Assembly (NCBI GenBank): GCA_964565405.1
Contig: CAZMEW010000004.1
Span: forward strand, 1 to 64,000
DNA: 64,000 nucleotides
Direction: 5' to 3'
DNA from: UBA922 sp964565405
GTDB lineage: Bacteria > Patescibacteriota > Patescibacteriia > Magasanikbacterales > UBA922
A program made the position numbers and the translations under genes. The stretch's first letter is position 1, and each line of letters opens with the position of its first letter. The notes beneath the pieces were generated by a model. That model did no database searches. It was not told where the DNA came from and worked only from the letters and a program-made list of their open reading frames with translations. Shown piece after piece: positions 26,001 through 33,574 of the stretch.

Positions 26001-26002
26001 TC
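20021..26002 (-). CDS. Giant beta-propeller surface protein, C-terminal part (gap-broken gene)
   Basis: This is the 3' part of the gene that starts at 28992; the frame is open right up to the Ns. About 1,993 residues are visible. In order: the end of propeller A, a linker (LGGIDAPTANIGALQVN), propeller B with seven LVIVD-type repeats (about 24555-25530), a linker with Cys/Asp-rich FECGDDD, propeller C with seven repeats (about 23020-23990), a lectin-like segment, then SADIAETYLRSGDGIYEPGD and a long Thr/Ser-rich stalk. The C-terminus has two exact 27-residue Pro/Glu repeats. Each propeller repeat is about 46 residues around VYVSGKYAYV...SLRIIDIS. It is probably exported and exposed on the surface; no LPXTG or membrane helix closes it. 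The binding partner is unknown. Confidence 0.8.
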   Translation of the reverse strand, partial: DNSLRIIDISNPTAPVIVGGVKDDTNLAGASSVYVSGKYAYTVNFTDKSLRIIDISSSTAPSIVGGIKDTTYLSGPNSIVLSGKYAYVAIDYGLSFIDLGGIDAPTANIGALQVNTLHVTDNLTVANNASIQNSLNVGPGGIMSDGLVSAGAIDVSMKIQPTIAGILDVSQLEAPNNIFVSGKNAYITNGTIGTSFRVADISDPLRPTYAGGVVSSTGLDGANETFVAGRYAYVVSTNGSNDTFRIFDISNPTSPTFVGGIVSSTALDGATSLYVSGKYAYVAASGNDSLRVIDVSNPASPLLVGGVVSSTALDGISAVYVSGKYAYVTTVLTDSLRVIDIFDPLNPTIVGGVSTTLLEGANDVYVSGKYAYVTASSATDTLRIIDVSNPTAPAIVGGIVSSTALNGINSVQVAGKYAYVTSQTDNSFRVIDISSSTNPIFVGGLKDDTNLNGITSVFVNGRYAYVSLFGTGAMAVIDLGGIDTSVANIGALQVNSINLSENLTVANSVYVANGINVGTGGIFTGGSIAVSGTSTSYIAGGLLAGSVSSTNFFATSTLFINASTTNFFANTTTISGGFFQTGLSTCNADNQALAYNATTGKFECGDDDTGGGGLTINTHQIAFGAADGSVTTSALFTFNTSTATLSVPNASSTNVTSTNLYLSGLFRQSAYSTPTIVGSVSSSILDGINSVHVSGKYAYVVSSISDSLRIIDISDPSSPTIAGSFVDTTNLNTPSDVYVSGKYAYVVAQTDNSLRIIDISDPGKTTMVGGIKDNTNLDSVNSVYVSGKYAYVVHANGANTGFRIIDVSNPVAPTMVGGITDATNLLGVGDVYVSGRYAYVTASSDNSLRIIDVSNPATPVMVGGVKDNTNLAGASAVYVSGRYAYVTANTDDSLRIIDISSSTVPTIVGGVSDTTNLNGPVGVYVSGNYAYVTNQLDHSLRILDISSSTAPAIVSGLKNNSLLDTANSVYVSGKYAYVTSGGTDALRIIDLGGIDAPVANIGALQVNVLNVTENLNIANDVYIGNGLIVGTGGIKSDGGLTVTGRVLGISQTSTQALLDIVMSSSTEAGAFNGSAVRIVTNNTYGANGTITSSAKLFTIVTSTTSGYEPIFSVDKVGFVQSYRGFISYDTYMGQEFNAEIANTTADAATWGDNTSWYVDEGTCTFAVTDNATGEYGGYHRSSNTSAGSQCYLGMGVGSGDLTTFTKVNSLPTFLAKVRPSTSTALFHTWAGFMIDATALVIGAGATTSAAQSPTTEGIYFTNASGTTWSGRVDPAGSVTATTLTCPGATISNTDWALLKIVVESTSTVRFYVDPGMSNGIGFIDCGASSSTLVTSNLGVAAVMMASSTSQMNLDVDYIRVWSDDPINSGKSYITQNQSEEVDTRIFDPVTSADIAETYLRSGDGIYEPGDLVAFDESNHGDVVAVRKTNKRYDDQVMGVITYSPHMVLGSETSSTVRVALTGRVPVKVSFENGPILPGDPLTAASIPGYAMKATKASKIVGYAVEGASSSSTATRGDFGGQILVALSPSTYGGSFERSVSSTATGEELLAMLLGQQSGLPSGLALTDETEFFADRFIAMREIITPRIIADEIFTKKLVSFPDEDINVVLNGDSRLIVNGTVSGSTSTIFSLDHEGNAFFAGLITADRISANEIIGLTTASTTIPMDQIVTHILSNLSSSSPIVAGLTSFGDVSITGGLSVSATTTFMNVVAGIVVASDLQSPVLDSLRALIEHTSTSTISALSEFTSTSEQTILRLSALEGMAASSSAFINSLDMLFENGLSFGTAITARAGLWVNSISSIDEEAEISLMNDTVFFGRPYFTADTGGFARVKQGAQEVHITFDREYIDTPIVQAGIAYDTTSTESRELSTSSTLEDAIFGQDIRYVIVNVSSSGFIIRLNKPAPTDIAFSWIALAVRYPKLFESAQIAPPPEESTTSTPDLEPESPPEETPPEVIPPPEESTTSTPDLEPESPPEETPPEVIPPPEESSTTTP
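20041..20219 (-). repeat. 81-base tandem repeat coding for a Pro/Glu tail
   Basis: Two exact 81-base units (20041-20121 and 20122-20202) plus a partial third. They encode a 27-residue unit with PPPEESTTSTPDLEPESPP, typical of an extended wall- or surface-spanning tail. Confidence 0.85.
23020..23990 (-). repeat. Propeller C: seven LVIVD-type repeats
   Basis: Seven copies of a 46-residue (138-base) unit, each with V(Y/H)VSG(K/R/N)YAYV and (S/F)LRI(I/L)D(I/V)S. The block starts after a TPTIVG strand and closes with DALRIIDLGGIDAP. Seven repeats is the number that closes a seven-bladed propeller. Confidence 0.8.
24555..25530 (-). repeat. Propeller B: seven LVIVD-type repeats
   Basis: Seven copies of the same 46-residue unit (FVSGKNAYI, FVAGRYAYV, three YVSGKYAYV, VAGKYAYV, VNGRYAYV), starting after QPTIAG and closing with AVIDLGGIDT. 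The block length is almost the same as propeller C. Confidence 0.8.
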
Positions 26003-26545
26003 NNNNNNNNNNNNNNNNNNNNNNNNNNNNNNNNNNNNNNNNNNNNNNNNNNNNNNNNNNNNNNNNNNNNNNNNNNNNNNNNNNNNNNNNNNNNNNNNNN
26101 NNCAACAATAACTGGCGCAGTCGGATTAGAAATGTCAATAATTCGAAGAGAGTTATCACCTTGAGTACTAACGTACGCATACTTACCTGAAACAGCAACT
26201 GCTCTTGCGTAGAGAAGATTCACATCATCTTTGACCCCACCAACAATAACTGGCGCAGTCGGATTAGAAATGTCAATAATTCGAAGAGAGTTATCAGTAA
26301 AATTTACAACATAAGCGTACTTGCCCGAAACAGCGACAGAGGCTATATCATGAAGTGCTGTAGATGAGACTACACTACCAACAATGGTTGAAGTACCTAC
26401 AGGATTTGAGATATCGATAATACTAAGTGAGTTGTTAGAAAAAGCTGCAACATACGCATATTTTCCCGAAACAGCAACTGAAAATACACCATTAAGTGCG
26501 GTTGAAGAAACTACAGCACCTACAATTGTCGGTCTTACTAAAGCA
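25690..26545 (-). repeat. Propeller A: five visible repeats, interrupted by the gap
   Basis: Three full repeats lie before the gap and two after it in reading order. Without the Ns and the duplicated 55 bases the block is about 700 bases, or five units, whereas propellers B and C are about 970 bases with seven. Two units are therefore probably missing from the assembly. Confidence 0.7.
26003..26102. other. Assembly gap (100 Ns) inside the giant gene
   Basis: The 55 bases before the gap (25948-26002) and the 55 bases after it (26103-26157) are identical. Overlaying them removes 155 bases and puts the two reading frames in register (155 leaves 2 on division by 3, exactly the frame offset). The gap is thus a repeat-caused break, not a frameshift in the gene. 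Confidence 0.9.
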
Positions 26546-28992
26546 GATTGAGTAAAAGTGCCGGTAACAGCCACCATGCCAAAAGTTGAAGTGCCAAACA
26601 CTTTCAAAGTCCCTGACACACTCACGCTGCCTGTACTGTCTACTGCAAATTTACCAGAGAGATTGGATGTAGAGGTTGCAATAAATAATCCATCAGCACG
26701 CAAACTTGAAGTGCTTACACCATCGGTTACTGTTACCGCGGTTGTAAATGCAGTCGTCCCAACACCCCCAGTATCATCATCGCCACACTCGAATTTACCT
26801 GTTGTTGCGTTATATGCAAGGGTCTGATTATCAGCATTACAGCCTGAGAGACCAGTCTGGAAGAATCCGCCAGAGATAGTCGAAGTAGCTATAGTTACAT
26901 ATCCGGTACTGGTTGCATTACCTAAGGTAGTTGTTCCTAAGCTGGTGAGACCAGAAACACTCAAGTTAGTTGACGTAACATTCGTTCCCGCCAAATTACT
27001 AAATGAGATGTTGGTTGACGTAAGAGAGGTACCATTTGCCGTACCAAATGAGAGATTGGTTGCAAAGAAGTTTGCAGTAGAACTGGCATTCGTGAAGATA
27101 GCAGTCGATGCACCACTTGCTCCAATTGCAGTGTTGTTAATCGTTCCCCCATCAATGGTTAAGGCATTCACGACATCAAGATCCTCAACACTGTTTGCAG
27201 GAAGAGTTAAGGATCCGGTTAAGGCAAAGTTGGTAGAGGTCAGGTTGGTGGTATTTAAACTAGTCGGGTTAAAGGTAGTGACTGCAAGTGTGCCAAAGAA
27301 TCCATTGGTTGAGGTAATACTCGTACCATTTGCAGTGCCAAAGGTCAGGTTAGTTGAATTGAAGGTATCTGCAAACGCATTAGTCGAGGTCAATGATCCG
27401 CCCGTTGCAGTCGTGAAAGATAACGCACCAGTATTGAAGTTGGTACTGGTTGCATTACCTAAGGTAGTTGTTCCTAAGCTGGTGAGACCAGAAACACTCA
27501 AGTTAGTTGACGTAACATTCGTTCCCGCCAAATTACTAAATGAGATGTTGGTTGACGTAAGAGAGGTACCATTTGCCGTACCAAATGAGAGATTGGTTGC
27601 AAAGAAGTTTGCAGTAGAACTGGCATTCGTGAAGATAGCAGTCGATGCACCACTTGCTCCAATTGCAGTGTTGTTAATCGTTCCCCCATCAATGGTTAGA
27701 CCATCAATAACAAAATCATCTAAGATCGAGTTAGTAGGTAAATTTATCTGACCAGTCGCATTAAAGTTGGTAGTAGTAACACTGATTGCAGAAAGATTTG
27801 CAAAAAAACCATTAGTTGAAGTTATCGAAATTCCATTTGCGGTTGTAAATGTAAGACCAGATAAAGTAGTGGCGCCAAATACCTGCAATGTTCCAGATGC
27901 GCTTACATTTCCAGAATTTTCTACAAAAAATAATCCTGAGAGATTCGATGTTGACGTAGCTATTGAAAGACCTGTTGCAGTCAACTGTGAACTATTCACT
28001 CCATCAGTCACCGTAATGGGGGTGGTAAAGTTACTACTCGTTGCAGAGCCGCTACTTGTATCCACCCCACAAAGAAATTTACCCGTAGTTGCGTCATACA
28101 AGAGACTTTGTGATTCCAAACTACAATCAGCAAGTCCTGTTTGGAAGAATCCACCAGCAACAGTCGAGGTGCGTACACTAGTGGTTGCAGTAATGACCAA
28201 ACTAGTGCCGTATAAATTGGTCGAGGTGATATTTGTTGCAAAAAAATTAGTTGTCGTCGCGCTCACCACATCTAATGCGCCAGCATTAATAGCCCCCAAA
28301 AGCGTTAGCACCCCATCAGAAGTAATCTTATTTGAACTGTTAAAAAATTGAATATCTCCAACACTACCTCCACCTTGAAACACGAGTGCATTAGTGCTGG
28401 TCGCATTAATCTGAGGATTAACGCCCCCTAAAATTAAATTTCCAGAACTCAACACAGGAACTTGATTGTCAATCGCTAACTGGCTTGGAACAAAGCCGCG
28501 GAGCGTATTCGCATTAAGCGCATATCCAGCAGATAGAATTCGCTGACGAGGACTGAGGTTCTCGAAAGAAACGACACCAACGCATGAACCCCCAACTGAA
28601 TTAGCAACCTCGACATTCAAATAAACTGAATCACTATCTTCGAAGTTATAATCCAATAAATCACCACCAACAGAAGTATCACCAATGGCAACATTGAAAA
28701 TACCCTGACGAACGGTAGCGGTCATGGTTGAAGGGGTTCCAGCAGGCCACAGCTTGGTACCCAGACCTACCGTTGTGTTATCGTACAAAGAAAATCTGAA
28801 ACAATAATTAGTACCAGATCCTCCGAGTAAGTTTCCACTGGAATTCAGCAATCTACCTTGATGGTTCAAAATCTTTGGAGCAGCAGCACTAACTTCAAGT
28901 GGAGTATAAAAAAATCCCAGAGCAAAAATGATGCTGGCAATTAAAAAAAATACCTTCTGACTTCCACATTGTTTCAAATACGACAAGCTCAT
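26103..28992 (-). CDS. Giant beta-propeller surface protein, N-terminal part (gap-broken gene)
   Basis: This is the 5' part of the gene that continues at 26002. The ATG at 28992 is preferred to the TTG at 29016; an extended -10 lies just upstream. A signal peptide (FFLIASIIFALGFFYTPLEVSA) is followed by PKILNHQGRLLNSSG and a tail-fibre-like beta domain (YCFRFSLYDN, FNVAIGDTS, ENLSPRQRILSAGYAL), then a long low-complexity stalk of STN/TSTNL repeats, with an exact 257-base duplication, and GKFECGDDD-type spacers. Propeller A begins near 26545. It lies at the head of the surface-protein block and is divergent in content from uvrB just upstream. About 963 residues are in this part; the whole protein is near 3,000 residues. 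Confidence 0.8.
26905..27161 (-). repeat. 257-base exact direct repeat, copy 2 in reading order
   Basis: Identical over 257 bases to 27442-27698, offset 537 bases (179 codons), so the reading frame is kept. It encodes part of the STN-rich stalk. The absence of any difference suggests a recent duplication or gene conversion. Confidence 0.9.
27442..27698 (-). repeat. 257-base exact direct repeat, copy 1 in reading order
   Basis: The partner of 26905-27161 within the same gene; see that entry. The unit encodes ASTAIFTNASSTANFFATN and neighbouring stalk sequence. Confidence 0.9.
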
Positions 28993-29029
28993 TTGAATTT
29001 TCACATGTTGTGTCAAAATTGTCCTTCAA

Positions 29030-29038
29030 ATTATAGCA
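29030..29038 (-). promoter_or_regulatory. Extended -10 promoter of the giant surface-protein gene
   Basis: TGCTATAAT on the minus strand, a perfect extended -10. Transcription would start about 30 bases before the ATG at 28992. The 153 bases between uvrB and this gene otherwise hold AT-rich sequence with TTATCCACA words but no ORF. Confidence 0.55.
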
Positions 29039-29170
29039 TAAAAAACTATCAAATATAAGCTAAAATTAGCTATTTTATCCACACCTAAAGTTATCCACAT
29101 TTATACAAATTTACAACTAAAAATACCCTTGCAATTAGGTGTTTTTTGTGGAACAACAGCAAATGGAATG

Positions 29171-31210
29171 TTACGCTTTTGATGACTTATCAGGTTTGAT
29201 TTTGCGGTAAAGCTCTCGCAGTTCATCACGGAGAAGGGCGGCTACCTCAAATTCCAAATTTTTTGCCGCCTCCTTCATTTGTGATTGCTTATCTTTGATA
29301 ATATCCTGAATTGATCGTCCATCACCCTTTAAATCAAGCTCCAAAATTCCTTTAATTGAGCCTTTTTTACGTCCTCTTGACACTTGAGAGACCTCATCTT
29401 TTGTAGAACTGATCCCGAACTCTTCGAGTATGTTTCTAATATTTTTTTGAATCGTCTTTGGAGTGATCCCATGCGCTTTATTGTACGCCAATTGAATATT
29501 TCGACGCCGATCGGTTTCTTTAATGGCCTGTGTAATCGAGTCAGTAATTGAATCAGCATAGAGTACTACCAACCCGTTTGCATTACGCGCAGCACGCCCA
29601 ATCGTCTGAATAAGACTCGTATCATTACGCAAAAAACCTTCCTTATCAGCATCGAGAATTGCGACAAATGAAACTTCAGGAATATCAAGCCCCTCACGGA
29701 GTAAGTTGACACCCACAATCACATCAACACCACCACGACGAAGTTCAGTGATAATTTCAATACGTTCAATAGTAAGAATATCACTGTGTAGATAAGCGAC
29801 TTTAATACCCTTTTCCTTGAGATGCTCAGTCAAATCTTCAGCCATTTTTTTAGTTAAGGTCGTAACCAATGTCCGTTCCCCTTTTGAAATTCGATCCTGG
29901 ATACGCACGATCACGTCTTCCACTTGCGACATATTTTTTCCTGGTTTTTCAGTAACCGGGCAAATCAATACTTCGGGATCGACCAATCCAGTAGGTCGGA
30001 CGATCTGTTCAACTACATTTTGACTTTCATTAATTTCATATTCTGCAGGTGTTGCAGATACAAAAATCATTTGTTGAACACGTTCCAAAAATTCAGGAAA
30101 TTGAAGTGGACGATTGTCACGTGCGGACGGCAATCGAAAACCATGTTCAACCAACGTATCTTTTCGTGAACGATCGCCATGATACATGCCTCGAAGTTGC
30201 GGAATGGTAACAAGAAATTTTCTCTCAGCATGGCCAAAATAATCAAGTAAAGTGAACGATGGTTCACCTGCACGTCTCCCTTCAAAATGACGCGAATAAT
30301 TCTCGATTCCATTGCAATAGCCAAGATTTTTTATCATCTCAAGATCATAAGCGACGCGACGTTTCAGTCGTTCATACTCGAGTAATTTGCCATGTTTTTT
30401 AAAATATTCAAGCTGCTCTTTCAATTCTTCTTTAATGGTAGTAAACGCTCGTTCACGAGCAACTTCTCCGACAATATAATGTTTTGCAGGAAAAAACCAA
30501 GCGTCTTCAATTTCGCGAAGTATCTTTCGCGTAACAGGATCGGTAACTTCAATTCGATCAATTTGCGTACTAATTTCAAATCGATAAATTCGCTCTTCAT
30601 TTACGGGCATGATTTCAAATACTTGTCCACGCATACGAAAACTTCCACGCGTCAAATCAGCATTTGTCCGCTCAAATTGCATCTCAATCAATTGTTCCAT
30701 CATCTGATGTCGATCCATTGCCTGACCTTTTTCCAAATGCAGTACAATTTTTTCATACTCTGTAGGCGAACCAAGTCCATAAATTGCAGAAACTGACGCA
30801 ACAATAATCACGTCTTGACGAGTAAGTAATGCTTGGGTGCAGGCATGACGTAACCGATCAATTTCTTCATTAATTTGAGCCTCCTTTTCGATATAAGTAT
30901 CACTTGAAGGTACATATGCCTCTGGCTGATAATAATCGTAATAAGAGACAAAATATTCAACTGCGTTATCAGGAAAAAATTCTCGAAATTCATTACAGAG
31001 TTGTGCGGCAAGTGTTTTATTATGTGCAATAACCAAAGTCGGTTGTTGTACACGTTCAATTACATTTGCAATCGTAAAAGTTTTACCAGAACCAGTGACC
31101 CCGAGCAATGTTTGTCTGGATAAATCTTTTTTCAAACCAGAAACCAACCCGTCAATTGCTTTGGGCTGATCTCCTGCAGGTTGGTATGCTGATTTTATTT
31201 TAAATTTCAT
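29171..31210 (-). CDS. uvrB: Excinuclease ABC subunit B
   Basis: UvrB is the helicase-like damage verifier of excision repair. 679 residues, normal length. Landmarks: YQPAGDQPKAI, Walker A GVTGSGKTFT (about residues 38-47), the beta-hairpin with YYDYYQPEAY, helicase motifs TLTKKMAEDL, VGVNLLREGLDIPEVS and QTIGRAARN, and the C-terminal UVR motif (about 630-665) that contacts UvrC. It stands alone between the giant surface-protein gene and the L,D-transpeptidase gene. Confidence 0.97.
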   Translation of the reverse strand: MKFKIKSAYQPAGDQPKAIDGLVSGLKKDLSRQTLLGVTGSGKTFTIANVIERVQQPTLVIAHNKTLAAQLCNEFREFFPDNAVEYFVSYYDYYQPEAYVPSSDTYIEKEAQINEEIDRLRHACTQALLTRQDVIIVASVSAIYGLGSPTEYEKIVLHLEKGQAMDRHQMMEQLIEMQFERTNADLTRGSFRMRGQVFEIMPVNEERIYRFEISTQIDRIEVTDPVTRKILREIEDAWFFPAKHYIVGEVARERAFTTIKEELKEQLEYFKKHGKLLEYERLKRRVAYDLEMIKNLGYCNGIENYSRHFEGRRAGEPSFTLLDYFGHAERKFLVTIPQLRGMYHGDRSRKDTLVEHGFRLPSARDNRPLQFPEFLERVQQMIFVSATPAEYEINESQNVVEQIVRPTGLVDPEVLICPVTEKPGKNMSQVEDVIVRIQDRISKGERTLVTTLTKKMAEDLTEHLKEKGIKVAYLHSDILTIERIEIITELRRGGVDVIVGVNLLREGLDIPEVSFVAILDADKEGFLRNDTSLIQTIGRAARNANGLVVLYADSITDSITQAIKETDRRRNIQLAYNKAHGITPKTIQKNIRNILEEFGISSTKDEVSQVSRGRKKGSIKGILELDLKGDGRSIQDIIKDKQSQMKEAAKNLEFEVAALLRDELRELYRKIKPDKSSKA

Positions 31211-31276
31211 AATTTAAAAAACCAGAAAATGAAGTTAACTCCATTAACTACAAAAAACATGGTAGCCTATATATTA

Positions 31277-32089
31277 TTATACCTCAACAACTCTTCGAGG
31301 TGGAGTGGTGCCGTAAATTTTCACTTTCATCCCAGGCATCACATACTGGTAGAGAGTATATGCGTCCTCTTCTTTCATATTCACACACCCATGTGACATC
31401 GTTCTGATTCCAAAGCTATCATGCCAATATGCAGCATGGATATAATAATGCGGTTTAAATCGAAGATTCCATTTTACATTAGGCAAATCATAGTCAATTC
31501 CCACATATCGTTTATTAGGAATCATCGCGTCAACAACAAAATCTCCACTCGGTGTTTGTGTCCATGGATTTCCTGTAGAAACGGGAAAATCAAACAGTCT
31601 CACACTATTGACCACAAAATATAATCTCTGCGTAGTTTTATCGACTTCAATTTCTCGCAAAAAAACAGTACTGGTGGCAATGCCAATCGGACTATAGCCA
31701 TGTGCGATTTCGTCAAGATCAGAAAAACCGTCCTGATCAGTATCACTTTTTCCTCTGTCACTTCCAAATTCTCCTTCCAATTCATCATTTAAACCATCAT
31801 GATCATAATCAAATTCATTCATTTTGACTTTCCCGGAAGCAAGGGGTGAATATCCATTTTTTACTTCATCTCCATCAAAATAACTATCATGATCTGTGTC
31901 GCCATTGAGTGGATCCGTATAATACAGTGCTTCTTCTTGATCACTGAGCCCATCGCCATCAGGATCAAGAGTTTGTTCTGAATGCAAGACAATGGGTGAC
32001 GTGGTAGCTGCACACAAAACAATACTGACACACAAAAATGAATACAGGAATCCTTTAGAGGTCAACAATTTCTTTATATTGCGGAACAT
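31277..32089 (-). CDS. L,D-transpeptidase (YkuD) with calcium-binding repeats
   Basis: I use the ATG at 32089, which overlaps the upstream gene by 35 bases; another ATG lies at 32101. The 270-residue protein has a signal or anchor helix (about 10-32), three to four thrombospondin type 3/EF-hand-like calcium loops (DPDGDGLSDQEE, NGDTDHDSYFDGDE, DYDHDGLNDE, SDTDQDGFSDLDE), then a YkuD catalytic domain with IHAAYWHDSFG and the active-site SHGCVNM (Cys about residue 235). The enzyme would form 3-3 cross-links in peptidoglycan or attach proteins to it. The calcium repeats probably set reach or stiffness outside the membrane. Confidence 0.88.
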   Translation of the reverse strand: MFRNIKKLLTSKGFLYSFLCVSIVLCAATTSPIVLHSEQTLDPDGDGLSDQEEALYYTDPLNGDTDHDSYFDGDEVKNGYSPLASGKVKMNEFDYDHDGLNDELEGEFGSDRGKSDTDQDGFSDLDEIAHGYSPIGIATSTVFLREIEVDKTTQRLYFVVNSVRLFDFPVSTGNPWTQTPSGDFVVDAMIPNKRYVGIDYDLPNVKWNLRFKPHYYIHAAYWHDSFGIRTMSHGCVNMKEEDAYTLYQYVMPGMKVKIYGTTPPRRVVEV

Positions 32090-33407
32090 AGGTCGAAACA
32101 TTATGTTTGTCTTGTATCAAATCCGCAAATGCGAGACTGGCTCGTTCTTCCCCATGTACACACCAGATATTTTGGAGCGAAGAAGCTGCACCCCCAAGCC
32201 ATCGGCTCAATTTTGCCTGATCACCATGACCCGATAGGGTTGATACATACTCGACCGCACACTCTACCCTAATTTCTTGCCTAAGTAAAGTGATTGTTTT
32301 GTCACCATCAAGAATCCGCCTGCCGGGGGTTCCCGATGCCTGATACCCAACAAAAAGAATCGTCGAATGCGGATCAGGCAGATAACGTATAGCATGATGT
32401 TGGATTCTGCCCCCATTCATCATACCAGCACCCGCAATTACTAGCTTTGCCCCCCTCAAACGGTTAAGTTTTTGAGACTCGAGTTTAGTATAAGTCAATT
32501 CTAAATTAGGAAAATCAAAAAAGTCATCTCCAGAAAGATATTTCTTACGCGCATCTTCATCATAATAGTTATGATATTTTGCAAATACTTTCGTCGCATC
32601 AATTGCAAGTGGACTGTCAACAAAAATAGGAATGTTCGGAAGTGTGTGATCGTATTCGGAAAGTGTGTTCAATTCGTACAAAATTTCTTGGGTACGCTCC
32701 AGTGAAAAAGCAGGAATCATAATGGTGCCTCCACGTGCAAAACCACGCTTAATCGCGTTGAGAATAATTTGCCGCCGGGAATCTACCGGCTCATGCAAGC
32801 GATCTCCATACGTTGATTCACATAATAGAAAATCAACCGGACTGAGCGACTCAGTTTCTTTTAATATAGGTACCCCATCGTTTCCGATATCACCTGAAAA
32901 CCCAATTTTTATTCCATCAGCCACTACTTCAATAAATGCTGAACCAAAAATATGCCCGGCATCCTTCCATACAGCAGACACTCCCCCTCCCAGATCGATT
33001 GACTGCCCATATTCAACTCCTCTGCACAAAGCACGCGCCCGATCCATGTCTTCTTGTTGGAAAAGCATTGGGTAGTCAGACTTTTCATGATCATACGACA
33101 TGATCGAGAACGCATCCTGCCAAATAAGTGGAGTTAATTCAGTAGTTGCTTGTGTCATATAGATAGGCCCCCCGAACCCATCCTTGACCAATTTAGGAAT
33201 ACGTCCCACATGATCATGGTGTGCATGGGTCACTAGAAGCGCATCGATACTTTTGGGATCAAATGGGAAATCATCAAAATTTTTACCTTCATTAAAATCA
33301 GAACCTTGAAACATACCGCAATCAACCAAAATTCGTTTATTTTTGGTAATAAGCAGATGGCATGATCCGGTCACTTCCCGATTGGCTCCACAAAACTGCA
33401 ATTGCAT
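32055..33407 (-). CDS. Metallo-beta-lactamase/beta-CASP ribonuclease-like protein
   Basis: 450 residues, full length for the COG1236 (Ysh1/CPSF-like) group. Zinc motifs: THAHHDHVGRIPKL (about residues 59-72), the His after DAGHIFGSAF, and SGDIGND. The beta-CASP part shows DSPLAIDATKVF, IAGAGMMNGGRIQHH and a final SGHGDQAKL. Proteins of this group cut RNA as endo- or 5' exonucleases; RNA processing is the likely role. It starts right after a family A hairpin repeat and overlaps the L,D-transpeptidase gene. Confidence 0.9.
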   Translation of the reverse strand: MQLQFCGANREVTGSCHLLITKNKRILVDCGMFQGSDFNEGKNFDDFPFDPKSIDALLVTHAHHDHVGRIPKLVKDGFGGPIYMTQATTELTPLIWQDAFSIMSYDHEKSDYPMLFQQEDMDRARALCRGVEYGQSIDLGGGVSAVWKDAGHIFGSAFIEVVADGIKIGFSGDIGNDGVPILKETESLSPVDFLLCESTYGDRLHEPVDSRRQIILNAIKRGFARGGTIMIPAFSLERTQEILYELNTLSEYDHTLPNIPIFVDSPLAIDATKVFAKYHNYYDEDARKKYLSGDDFFDFPNLELTYTKLESQKLNRLRGAKLVIAGAGMMNGGRIQHHAIRYLPDPHSTILFVGYQASGTPGRRILDGDKTITLLRQEIRVECAVEYVSTLSGHGDQAKLSRWLGGAASSLQNIWCVHGEERASLAFADLIQDKHNVSTYVPQYKEIVDL

Positions 33408-33500
33408 AATTAAAATTCAAAACTTAAAACCCAAAGGTCAAAACTACCACTCAAATCTAAATTTGAATTTTTAACTTAAGTTTTTAGTTTTGAGCTAAAT
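33408..33500 (-). repeat. AT-rich hairpin repeat, family A, directly before the beta-CASP gene
   Basis: An imperfect palindrome of TTTTGACCTTTGGGTTTTAA/AAGTTTTGAATTTT words that ends within three to four bases of the ATG at 33407 (minus strand). The second arm (about 33456-33496) is the near complement. Confidence 0.6.
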
Positions 33501-33555
33501 AAATCATATCATACTTCCTCTACTCCCACCACTGTACTTTTGGTCGATTTTTTGT

Positions 33556-33574
33556 TATAATTATGAGTATAATT
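33556..33574 (+). promoter_or_regulatory. Promoter elements before the 33575 gene
   Basis: TGTTATAAT (-10 hexamer 33556-33561, extended type) and a second TATAAT (33569-33574) that touches the ATG at 33575. If the first is used, the mRNA has a leader of only about seven bases, nearly leaderless. Confidence 0.4.

Noticed and set aside
25873..26102. A true frameshift or two separate surface genes at the gap
   Set aside because: Overlaying the identical 55-base ends restores one frame, and the repeats continue without a start or stop signal.
26945..27751. A 268-codon plus-strand frame opposite the giant gene
   Set aside because: It is the mirror of Thr/Ser/Asn-rich repeats, contains the same 257-base duplication, and has no start signals.
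20040..28992. Possible CRISPR array because of many evenly spaced repeats
   Set aside because: The units are 138 or 81 bases, keep reading frame and encode propeller blades or a Pro/Glu tail; no short repeats with unique spacers exist.
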